Positions 1 through 9,100 of a DNA stretch of 12,584 bases are shown piece by piece. The translations under genes and the position numbers were made by a program. The notes under the pieces are model-generated. The model saw only the letters and a list, made by a program, of their open reading frames with translations. It was not told the origin of the DNA and ran no database searches. This stretch comes from Actinobacteria bacterium 13_2_20CM_68_14. Lineage in GTDB: Bacteria; Actinomycetota; Thermoleophilia; Gaiellales; Gaiellaceae. The DNA lies in contig MNDB01000044.1 in assembly GCA_001914705.1 (NCBI GenBank), positions 1 to 12,584 on the forward strand, in the 5' to 3' direction. Numbering within the stretch: the first letter of the stretch is position 1; each line of letters begins with the position of its first letter.

Positions 1-8
1 CACGACGC

Positions 9-33
9 AACCTTGACACTGCTCTGTTAGGTT
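9..33. promoter_or_regulatory. Imperfect dyad and TANNNT box before the merR-like gene
   Basis: AACCT at 9-13 faces AGGTT at 29-33, and a second offset pair, TGACA at 14-18 and TGTTA at 25-29, lies inside it. MerR-family regulators often bind dyads in their own promoters, so this may be an autoregulatory operator; that is inference. TAGGTT at 28-33 is a possible -10 box that would start transcription a few bases before the ATG at 44. TTGACA at 13-18 looks like a -35 box but lies only 9 bp from TAGGTT, so it does not form a normally spaced promoter with it. The window begins here, so further elements may be cut off. Confidence 0.3.
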
Positions 34-43
34 TCGTGGCCGG

Positions 44-367
44 ATGGAGTCGCTGACCGTCGGCCAGGCCGCCGCGCGCACCGGGTGGTCGCCCAGGATG
101 CTCCGCTACCTCGAGCGTGCGGGTCTCGTGATCCCGGCTCGCAGCGCGAGCGGTTACCGGCAGTACGGCTTGCTCGAGCTCAACCAACTGCGTTCGCTCG
201 GCGAGCTTCGCCGCCGCTTCGGCGTCGGGATCGACGAGCTCGCGTTCACGGTACGGTTGCAGCAGGAGCCGGCCCTCCAGGCCGCCGTCGAGACGTGGCT
301 CGCCGGGACACAGCTCTCTGCCCTCGATTGGGAGCAGCGCAAGCACGAACGCCTGCTCGCCGCCTAG
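44..367 (+). CDS. Small MerR-family transcriptional regulator
   Basis: A 107-residue DNA-binding protein. Residues 4-72 form a MerR-type winged helix-turn-helix: TVGQAAARTGWSPRMLRYLE corresponds to the usual first helices and RYYE motif (here RYLE), followed by AGLVIPAR and GYRQY in the wing and a helix LNQLRSLGELRRRFGVGIDE. Residues 73-107 are a short helical tail with no recognisable effector or metal-binding domain and no cysteines, so a ligand cannot be named. Typical MerR proteins with a sensor domain are longer. The ATG at 44 places the HTH at the expected distance from the N-terminus. It ends 30 bp before ahcY on the same strand, and a CRP-like palindrome fills that gap. A role in controlling ahcY or methyl-cycle genes is possible but rests only on position. 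Confidence 0.8.
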   Translation: MESLTVGQAAARTGWSPRMLRYLERAGLVIPARSASGYRQYGLLELNQLRSLGELRRRFGVGIDELAFTVRLQQEPALQAAVETWLAGTQLSALDWEQRKHERLLAA

Positions 368-369
368 TT

Positions 370-385
370 AGTGATCTAGATCACA
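370..385. promoter_or_regulatory. CRP/GlxR-like operator before ahcY
   Basis: Bases 371-384 are a perfect 14-bp palindrome, GTGATCTAGATCAC. The 16 bp from 370 match the ideal CRP core TGTGATCTAGATCACA at 15 of 16 positions and fit the actinobacterial GlxR/CRP pattern TGTGANNTANNTCACA except at the first base. It lies 12 bp before the ahcY start, just before the AAAGGA ribosome binding site. A site this close to the start codon suits repression or a transcriptional roadblock better than classical activation. The binding protein is not in the window; a CRP/FNR-family factor is inferred from the motif alone. Confidence 0.55.
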
Positions 386-397
386 CGAAAGGATTGA

Positions 398-1666
<1,269 letters not shown>

Positions 1667-1670
1667 GCCG

Positions 1671-2411
1671 CTGAAGGGCGTCGTCCTCGCAGCGGGGTAC
1701 GCCACGCGGCTCTACCCGCTGACGCTGAACCAGCCCAAGCACCTGCTCGAGGTCGGGGGGCGCCCGATCCTCGAGCGGCTGCTCGGGCAGCTCGCCGAAA
1801 TCGAAGGACTCGACCACGTCTACGTCGTCACGAACGCGAAGTTCGCCGACCGGTTCCGCGAGTTCGCGGCGTCCTGGCAAGGCCCGTTCGCGCTGACGGT
1901 CGTCGACGACGGGTCGACGAGCGACGAGGACAAGCTCGGCGCGATCGGCGACCTGGCCCTCGTGATTGGACAAGAAGCCATCGACGGCGACCTGCTCGTA
2001 GCGGCCGGCGACAGCATCTTCGGTGAGGGCGGGCTGGATGATTTTGCTCGGCTTGGTCTTGCCAAGAACGCGCCGGTGACCGCGGTGATCGACGTCGGCG
2101 ACCTCGAGGCGGTCAAGCGTTACAGCGCGATCACGACCGACGGAGAGGGCCGCATCACGGCGTTCGAGGAGAAGCCCGACCAGCCCGAGACCACCCTTGC
2201 CGGCATCGCCCTCTACTTCTATCCGCGCTCGGTGCTGCCGCTGATCAGCCGCTACCTCGCTGAGGGCAACAACCCGGACCAGCCCGGCCGGCTGGTCGAG
2301 TGGATGTACGAGCGAACGCCTTTCTACGCCTGGCAGGTTCCGGGACGGTGGTACGACATCGGCTCGCCCGAGACGCTGGAGCAGGCCGACCGCGAGTTTT
2401 CACAGAGCTGA
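1671..2411 (+). CDS. Sugar-phosphate nucleotidyltransferase (NTP_transferase family), probable CTG start
   Basis: Likely transfers a nucleotide to a sugar 1-phosphate, making an NDP-sugar for cell-surface or small-molecule glycosylation; the sugar and nucleotide cannot be told from sequence. Read from the CTG at 1671 it has 246 residues beginning LKGVVLAAGYATRLYPLT, which matches the family's MKxVILAAGxGTRLxPLT residue for residue, with CTG where Met is expected and Ala in place of the loop's third Gly. QPK (21-23), the metal-site Asp in AAGDS (111-115), FEEKP (165-169) and WYDIGSPETL (227-236) follow. No in-frame ATG, GTG or TTG lies between the ahcY end and GTG 1962; starting there would remove the nucleotide-binding loop. 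GAAGGA at 1655-1660 may serve as ribosome binding site, and coupling to ahcY 4 bp upstream is plausible. Confidence 0.85.
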   Translation: MKGVVLAAGYATRLYPLTLNQPKHLLEVGGRPILERLLGQLAEIEGLDHVYVVTNAKFADRFREFAASWQGPFALTVVDDGSTSDEDKLGAIGDLALVIGQEAIDGDLLVAAGDSIFGEGGLDDFARLGLAKNAPVTAVIDVGDLEAVKRYSAITTDGEGRITAFEEKPDQPETTLAGIALYFYPRSVLPLISRYLAEGNNPDQPGRLVEWMYERTPFYAWQVPGRWYDIGSPETLEQADREFSQS

Positions 2412-2436
2412 CACAGACGTGCGCGCCGTCGCGGCG

Positions 2437-2442
2437 TAACGT
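2437..2442 (+). promoter_or_regulatory. Leaderless -10 box of comF
   Basis: TAACGT fits TANNNT and ends six bases before the GTG at 2449, so transcription would start at or next to the start codon. The preceding 10 bases show no Shine-Dalgarno sequence. A weak -35 candidate, CAGACG at 2414-2419 (17-bp spacer), keeps only the GAC core. The box overlaps a hairpin: ACGT 2417-2420 can pair with 2439-2442, and 2423-2428 with 2432-2437, around a TCG loop. Confidence 0.5.
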
Positions 2443-2448
2443 CGGTCC

Positions 2449-3105
2449 GTGCTCGACCTGGTGCTGCCGCAGCGGTGCGTGGTCTGCGGCAAGCGCAGCA
2501 CGCAGCTCTGTTCGGCCTGCCTGAGCCGGCTGCCTCGGATCGAGCCGCCGCTCTGCGAGCGCTGCGGGACGCCGACCGCCTGGCCCGTGCGCCGCTGCCG
2601 GGACTGCGCGGGCCGGCGGCTCGCGTTCGCGAGCGCCCGTGGCGCCGTTCACTACGACGATGCCGTTCGCGCATTCATCGCCGCGTGGAAAGAGCGCGCG
2701 CTCCGGCGGCTCGCCGCGGCCGCCGTCTCGGTCGTGATCGAGGTCGTCCCGCCGCCGAAGGTGGAAGTCGTCACGTTCGTTCCGCCTGACCCCGACCGCG
2801 GCCTGAAGCGAGGCCATCACCCGCCCCGGCAGCTTGCCGAGCTACTGGCCGCGCAGTGGGGCCTGCCGGTCGCCTCCCCGCTACGCCGTCGCCGGGCGGC
2901 GAAACGGCAGCGCGGCCTCTCCCGCGCCGAGCGGCGCCGCAACGTCGCCGGCATCTTCGCCGTCAAGGGGCCGGTCGCGAGCTCGGTCGCGCTCGTCGAC
3001 GACGTCTTCACAAGCGGAGCCACCGCCAACGCCGCCGCATCGGCGCTGCGGAAAGCGGGGGCGCGCCGGGTCGAGATCGTGACTTTTGCGCGAGTAGTCC
3101 GATAG
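2449..3105 (+). CDS. comF: ComF-type phosphoribosyltransferase with zinc-ribbon N-terminus
   Basis: A 218-residue protein of the ComFC/GntX family. The N-terminus has four CxxC pairs (Cys 10/13, 21/24, 36/39, 50/53), the double zinc-binding module of this family. The C-terminal half is a type I phosphoribosyltransferase fold with the PRPP loop VDDVFTSGAT (183-192) preceded by hydrophobic residues. RGLKRGHHPPRQLAELLA corresponds to the family's RGFNQ region but with HHP in place of FNQ. ComFC is needed for DNA uptake in naturally transformable bacteria, probably on the cytoplasmic side, but the gene is also widespread in non-competent bacteria, so competence is not implied here; I see no comEC or comFA. 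The GTG start gives the standard N-terminus LDLVLPQRCVVCG. Its TAG stop forms part of the hpf promoter box. Confidence 0.9.
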   Translation: MLDLVLPQRCVVCGKRSTQLCSACLSRLPRIEPPLCERCGTPTAWPVRRCRDCAGRRLAFASARGAVHYDDAVRAFIAAWKERALRRLAAAAVSVVIEVVPPPKVEVVTFVPPDPDRGLKRGHHPPRQLAELLAAQWGLPVASPLRRRRAAKRQRGLSRAERRRNVAGIFAVKGPVASSVALVDDVFTSGATANAAASALRKAGARRVEIVTFARVVR

Positions 3106-3108
3106 ATT
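3079..3108 (+). promoter_or_regulatory. Leaderless hpf promoter overlapping the comF stop codon
   Basis: TAGATT at 3103-3108 is a TANNNT -10 box ending six bases before the GTG at 3115. Its first three bases are the TAG stop of comF. GTGACT at 3079-3084 matches TTGACA at four of six positions with an 18-bp spacer. No Shine-Dalgarno sequence precedes the GTG. An internal promoter would let the hibernation factor be made independently of comF, which suits a stress-induced protein; that last point is inference. Confidence 0.55.
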
Positions 3109-3114
3109 TGGACC

Positions 3115-3639
3115 GTGCAGCTTCGCGTGAAGGGCCGCGGGGTCGAGGTCACCGACGCAATCCGCTCGTATGCCGAGAAACGCCTCGGCAAGCTGGAACG
3201 CCAGCTACCCGATCCTGAGATCGAGCTTCAGCTCTCCGCCGAGCAGAACCCGCGAATCAGGGACACCCACGTCGCCGAGGCGACCGTGTGGACGAAGGGG
3301 CCTGTGCTGCGTGCTCGGGAGAGCTCGGAGGACGTCCGCGCCTCGATCGACCAGCTCGTCGACAAGCTCGAGCGCCAGGTCACGCGCTACCGCGAGAAGA
3401 GAGGCCGGCGGCGCCGCCCCGGCCGGCAGGCAACCGACGAAGGACGCCAGATGCCCGAAGAACCGCAGATCGTCAAGACGAAGCAATTTGCAGTCAAACC
3501 GATGAACGCCGAGGAGGCCGTGCTCCAGCTCGAGCTGATCGGCCACGACTTCTTCGTCTTCCGCGACGCCGACTCGGACGAGGTCAACATCGTCTACCGC
3601 CGCCGCCAGGGCGGCTACGGGCTCATAGAACCCCAGTAA
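3115..3639 (+). CDS. hpf: Long-form ribosome hibernation promoting factor
   Basis: Binds the 30S decoding region and, in the long form, joins two 70S ribosomes into inactive 100S dimers during starvation or stationary phase. Residues 1-95 are the RaiA/YfiA ribosome-binding domain (MQLRVKGRGVEVTDAIRSYAEKRLGKLER near the start, DVRASIDQLVDKLERQVTRY near its end). A basic linker with several arginines spans about 95-118. Residues 119-174 are the C-terminal dimerisation domain, with VKTKQFAVKPMNAEEAVLQ, LIGHDFFVFRDA and VNIVYRRRQGGYGLIEP. The 174-residue length is usual for long HPF. The GTG start gives the canonical N-terminus. Its TAA stop overlaps the ATG of the next gene (TAATG). A member of this family also precedes secA in Bacillus subtilis, so the arrangement is old. 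Confidence 0.95.
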   Translation: MQLRVKGRGVEVTDAIRSYAEKRLGKLERQLPDPEIELQLSAEQNPRIRDTHVAEATVWTKGPVLRARESSEDVRASIDQLVDKLERQVTRYREKRGRRRRPGRQATDEGRQMPEEPQIVKTKQFAVKPMNAEEAVLQLELIGHDFFVFRDADSDEVNIVYRRRQGGYGLIEPQ

Positions 3640-4184
3640 TGGGACTCTTCAGGCGCGAGAGCTTGCATGAGCGGCTCGCGCGTGAGGGCGGGGTAGCCGA
3701 ACCGAGCGGCGTGCCGCCCGCCTGGGACGCGACCGGAATTCACGGCGTGGCCCGGCCCAGGGAGTGGGACCTCGTCACGACCGTGGCCGCGCCGGAGATC
3801 GAGGGCGATGCCGTGGATTTCGTCGCGCTTCCCGACGGCTCGCTTCTCGTCGAGGAAGAGCAGGGCGAGGGCTCGTTGGAGCCCCTGGCGACCGCTGTCG
3901 AGCAGAAGCTGCAGCCGCCGTACCGCGCCCGCGGCGCTCGCCAGACGGATGTCCTCTGGGCCGTCTCGGCGCGGCGGATCGAGACCGCGAGCTTCGAGGC
4001 CGAGGGCGAGCGGATCGAGCTGACCGAAACGGCGGACGGCAAGATCCTGCGGATCGACGGCATGCCCGTATTCGGCAGCGTCCCGGCCCTAGAGGAGCTC
4101 GGCCAACCGGCCGGACCGTCGTATGCGGTTCATGCTCAACGCCTCGATGCCGATCTCTGGGAGGTCCGGGTAGCTGCGCTCTGA
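3639..4184 (+). CDS. Protein of unknown function between hpf and secA
   Basis: A 181-residue protein I cannot assign to a family with a known role. It starts MGLFRRESLHERLAREGG, a basic amphipathic segment without a signal peptide or membrane helix. This is followed by a proline- and tryptophan-containing stretch, PPAWDATGIHGVARPREWDL (about 26-45), then an acidic region rich in alternating hydrophobic residues that looks like beta structure (VDFVALPDGSLLVEEE, ETADGKILRIDGMPVFGSVPALEEL, DLWEVRVAAL). There are no cysteines or obvious catalytic motifs. The ATG at 3639 overlaps the hpf stop as TAATG, so translation is probably coupled to hpf, and GC3-rich codon use agrees with its neighbours. 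Position suggests a link to ribosome dormancy or secretion, but this is only inference. From memory, similar proteins occur at this locus in related actinobacteria; a homology search would settle it. Confidence 0.85.
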   Translation: MGLFRRESLHERLAREGGVAEPSGVPPAWDATGIHGVARPREWDLVTTVAAPEIEGDAVDFVALPDGSLLVEEEQGEGSLEPLATAVEQKLQPPYRARGARQTDVLWAVSARRIETASFEAEGERIELTETADGKILRIDGMPVFGSVPALEELGQPAGPSYAVHAQRLDADLWEVRVAAL

Positions 4185-4236
4185 GCCCTCGCTAAGAAGG
4201 GACGAAGCCATTTCCATCGCGAGATCGGGGTTAGAC

Positions 4237-4263
4237 GGATGCTCGGGCAAAGCCCGAACATCC
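4237..4263. other. Strong hairpin in the secA upstream region
   Basis: GGATG (4237-4241) pairs with CATCC (4259-4263) and TCGGGC (4243-4248) with GCCCGA (4252-4257), with one C/A mismatch between the two arms and an AAA loop: 11 base pairs in all. No T-run follows on either strand, so it is not a textbook intrinsic terminator. It lies 53 bp before the secA ATG, in the 131-bp gap after the unknown gene. It could end or attenuate upstream transcription, or sit in a secA leader. Confidence 0.55.
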
Positions 4264-4300
4264 ACCAAGTCGGCGTCGCAAGTGACCGCCTTGGAGTCGC

Positions 4301-4306
4301 TACCCT
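4301..4306 (+). promoter_or_regulatory. Possible -10 box of secA
   Basis: TACCCT fits TANNNT and ends nine bases before the secA ATG, giving a leader of about 0-3 nt. There is no Shine-Dalgarno sequence in the intervening GAATCGTTC. No properly spaced -35 is visible; GTGACC at 4282-4287 leaves only a 13-bp spacer. The same nine-base distance is seen before prfB. Confidence 0.35.
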
Positions 4307-4315
4307 GAATCGTTC

Positions 4316-7006
<2,691 letters not shown>

Positions 7007-7032
7007 CCAGCGTCACGACGAAGCGTTCGTGA

Positions 7033-7060
7033 GTCGTTCCGGGGCAAGGCCCTGAACGGC
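7033..7060. other. Hairpin downstream of secA
   Basis: The arms 7033-7043 and 7050-7060 pair over 11 positions with one mismatch (C7040/T7053) and one G-T pair, around a GCAAGG loop. It starts 27 bp after the secA TAG. No T-run follows, so it may be a T-less terminator or an mRNA 3'-end stabiliser. A smaller hairpin, ACGAA 7018-7022 with TTCGT 7026-7030, precedes it. Its core resembles that of the hairpin at 4237-4263: CGGG, CAA, GCCC, then GAAC in both. Confidence 0.5.
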
Positions 7061-7074
7061 GGCGACATGGTTGT

Positions 7075-7103
7075 AGGGACAGTCCCTTCGGGGGACTGTT
7101 CCT
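7075..7103. repeat. Long palindromic hairpin, REP-like, between secA and prfB
   Basis: AGGGACAGTCCC (7075-7086) pairs with GGGACTGTTCCT (7092-7103): twelve consecutive pairs, one of them G-T, around a TTCGG loop that can also form the stable C(UUCG)G tetraloop. It lies 36 bp before the prfB ATG. No T-run follows. GGGACAGTCCC-type palindromes resemble dispersed intergenic REP-like elements as I recall them, but only one copy is in this window. Calling it a repeat is therefore provisional; it may equally be a terminator for secA. Confidence 0.45.
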
Positions 7104-7123
7104 GAAACCGGTTGGGCTGCCGC

Positions 7124-7129
7124 TAGCAT
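7124..7129 (+). promoter_or_regulatory. Possible -10 box of prfB
   Basis: TAGCAT fits TANNNT and ends nine bases before the ATG at 7139, the same offset as the box before secA. AGG at 7131-7133 is the only purine-rich stretch before the start. No convincing -35 is visible. It would let prfB be transcribed independently of secA, past the three hairpins. Confidence 0.4.
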
Positions 7130-7138
7130 CAGGCAGTC

Positions 7139-8246
7139 ATGTGCGAACCGACCCAGCAGCCGCTGGAGCATCAGCTCGAGGAGATCGGGACCCAGCTCTC
7201 CTGGGTCCGTGATTACCTTTGACCCCGAACGCCTGAGGGAACGCATCGCCGAGCTCGAGCAGGAGCTCGGCGCACCGGGATTCTGGGACGACCAGCAGCG
7301 CGCGGCGCGGGTTTCGGCCGAGCACGCGCGGCTCACGAGACGGCTGGAGCGCTATGAGCGCCTCTCGCGCGACTACGAGGACGCGCGCGAGCTCTTTGCC
7401 ATGGACGGCGAGATGGCCGACGAGATCGCCGCCTCGATCGAGCCGCTTCGGCGCGAGCTCAATCGCCTCCAGGAGGACGCGCTCTTCACCGGTGACTACG
7501 ACGGCGGTGACGCGGTCGTGACGATCCACGCCGGCACCGGCGGCACCGACGCCCAGGACTGGGCCGAGATCCTGCTGCGCATGTACCTGCGCTGGGCCTC
7601 CGACCGCGGCTTCCAGGCCGAGCTGGTCGAGGCGAGCCCGGGGGAGGAGGCGGGGCTGAAGTCCGCGACCTTCACGGTCAGGGGCGAGAACGCCTACGGG
7701 ATCCTCAAGGCCGAGCGCGGCGTGCACCGGCTCGTCCGCCTGTCGCCCTTCGACCAGGCGCACCGCCGCCACACCTCGTTCGCGCAGGTGATCGTGAGCC
7801 CGCTGCTGCCCGAGGACGAGAGCGTCGAGCTCGACGAGGCCGATCTGCGAATCGACACCTACCGGGCGAGCGGCGCCGGCGGGCAGCACGTCAACAAGAC
7901 GGACTCGGCCGTCCGGATCACCCACCTCCCGACAGGCATCGTCGTCCAGTGCCAGAACGAGCGTTCGCAGGCCGCCAACAAGCAGACGGCGCTGCGGATT
8001 CTCAAGTCGCGGCTGGCCGAGCTCGAGCAGGAGAAACGCGAGCAGGAACTGGCCCGCGAACGCGGCGCCGCCCAGCAAGCCGATTTCGGCAGCCAGATCC
8101 GGAGCTACGTCCTCCAGCCCTACCAGCTGGTCAAGGATCACCGGACGGGATACGAAACGGGCAACACGCAGGCAGTTCTCGACGGCGACCTCGACGAGTT
8201 CATTCACGAATATCTGCTAGCCAAGGCTGCCGGCAAAGTGATGTAG
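7139..8246 (+). CDS. prfB: Peptide chain release factor 2, with programmed +1 frameshift
   Basis: Releases the finished peptide at UGA and UAA stops. The gene is in two frames: 27 codons from ATG 7139 (MCEPTQQPLEHQLEEIG...SWVRDYL), then an in-frame TGA at 7220-7222. A +1 shift at CTT TGA C continues as DPERLRERIAELEQELGAPGFWDD to 8246, so the coding region is 7139-7219 joined to 7221-8246, 368 residues, a normal RF2 length. The second part has the RF2 stop-recognition tripeptide SPF (in VRLSPFDQAHRRHTSF) and the catalytic GGQ (in SGAGGQHVNKTDSAVRI). The shift site is the known RF2 autoregulatory device: scarce RF2 leaves UGA unread and favours shifting. An in-frame GTG at 7209 in the second part is not the real start. 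The final stop is TAG, which RF2 does not read. Confidence 0.96.
7217..7223 (+). promoter_or_regulatory. RF2 programmed +1 frameshift site CTT TGA C
   Basis: CTTTGAC is identical to the slippery heptamer of Escherichia coli prfB. The codon before the stop is CTT, which can re-pair as TTT, and the stop is TGA followed by C, a poor termination context. The stimulatory AGGGGG found three bases before CTT in E. coli is absent; the only anti-Shine-Dalgarno complement nearby is GTGAT at 7209-7213, three bases before CTT but pairing with a more 5' part of the 16S tail. Shift efficiency may differ from that of E. coli. Confidence 0.9.
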
Positions 8247-8261
8247 TTCCGAAGGCTTGGC

Positions 8262-8267
8262 TAGACT
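8262..8267 (+). promoter_or_regulatory. Possible -10 box for ftsEX
   Basis: TAGACT, identical to the box before smpB, lies 15 bp after the prfB stop. It would give a leader of about 50 nt to the ATG at 8324. GTGATG at 8238-8243 is a weak -35 at an 18-bp spacer. The leader contains a perfect 12-bp palindrome, GAGCGGCCGCTC (8289-8300). ftsEX could also be read through from prfB. Confidence 0.35.
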
Positions 8268-8323
8268 CTTCTACTCGAAGCCCTACCGGAGCGGCCGCTC
8301 GTGGTCGCTCGCTTGACCCGGTG

Positions 8324-9100
8324 ATGGACACAGAGCTCAAGACAGACATTCCGATCGACGTCGTCGAGCGGCCCGAGGTGGACGGCAACGGCGCTCTGCC
8401 GACGCCGACCGCCGGGGCGATGATCGTTTTCGACTCCGTGCGCAAGATCTACGAGCCGAATGTCGCCGCGCTGACGGACGTCTCGTTCGTGATCGAGAAG
8501 GGCGACTTCGTCTTCGTCGTCGGCGCCTCGGGCTCGGGCAAGTCGACCGTGATCCGGCTCGTGCTGAAGGAGATCGAGCCGACCTCTGGCAAGATCGTCG
8601 TCGGCGGCCGCGACCTGACGCGCCTCAAGCGCTCGAAGGTGCCGTACCTGCGCCGCAACATCGGCTGCGTCTTCCAGGACTTCAAGCTGCTGCCGGACCG
8701 TTCGGCGGCCGAGAACGTGGCCTACGCGCTGAAGGTGCAGGGCGAGGGCAGCAGCTCGATCCGCCGCAAGGTGCCGGAGGTGCTCAACCTCGTCGGGCTC
8801 GCGCACAAGATGTCCTCGCTTCCCGACGAGCTCTCGGGCGGTGAGCAGCAGCGCGTCTCGATCGCGCGCGCCGTCGTCAACCACCCGCCCCTTCTGATCT
8901 GCGACGAGCCGACCGGGAACCTCGACCCCGACACCTCGGTCGGGATCATGCAGCTGCTCTACCGGATCAACCGCGCCGGGACGACGGTTGTGATGGCGAC
9001 GCACGACCGCGAGATGGTCGACAAGATGCGCCGCCGCGTGATCGCGCTCGACGACGGGCGGCTGGCCCGCGACGAGCGGCGCGGTGGATACGCCTCGTAG
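8324..9100 (+). CDS. ftsE: FtsE, ATPase subunit of the FtsEX division complex
   Basis: Cytoplasmic ABC ATPase that works with FtsX at the division site or elongating wall to switch on peptidoglycan hydrolases. From the ATG at 8324 (258 residues) the motifs are Walker [10 protein letters not shown] (67-75), Q-loop VFQDF (116-120), signature [14 protein letters not shown] (170-183), Walker [14 protein letters not shown] (190-202) and the H-loop His227. The usual FtsE start corresponds to the internal ATG at 8420 ([11 protein letters not shown], residue 33), which would give 226 residues, the common family length. The 32 extra codons are GC3-rich like real coding sequence and encode an acidic, proline-containing tail, so the longer form is kept, with the shorter one possible. 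Neither start has a strong ribosome binding site. The TAG stop overlaps the ftsX GTG (TAGTG). Confidence 0.93.
   Translation: MDTELKTDIPIDVVERPEVDGNGALPTPTAGAMIVFDSVRKIYEPNVAALTDVSFVIEKGDFVFVVGASGSGKSTVIRLVLKEIEPTSGKIVVGGRDLTRLKRSKVPYLRRNIGCVFQDFKLLPDRSAAENVAYALKVQGEGSSSIRRKVPEVLNLVGLAHKMSSLPDELSGGEQQRVSIARAVVNHPPLLICDEPTGNLDPDTSVGIMQLLYRINRAGTTVVMATHDREMVDKMRRRVIALDDGRLARDERRGGYAS

Noticed and set aside
13..18. TTGACA as the -35 box of the merR-like gene
   Set aside because: At 16-18 bp downstream there is only GTGGCC-type sequence, no -10 box; the nearest TANNNT is 9 bp away.
2417..2442. Hairpin before comF as a transcription terminator
   Set aside because: The stem is interrupted, there is no T-run, and its 3' arm coincides with the TAACGT promoter box, a simpler explanation.
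7209..8246. prfB starting at GTG 7209 without frameshift
   Set aside because: The in-frame upstream ORF from ATG 7139 and the exact CTT TGA C site reproduce the RF2 frameshift architecture and restore normal length and N-terminus.
8289..8300. Perfect 12-bp palindrome GAGCGGCCGCTC before ftsE
   Set aside because: All G/C-rich, with no match to a known operator; palindromes of this length are expected by chance about three times in a window of this size. Mentioned only as part of the ftsE leader.
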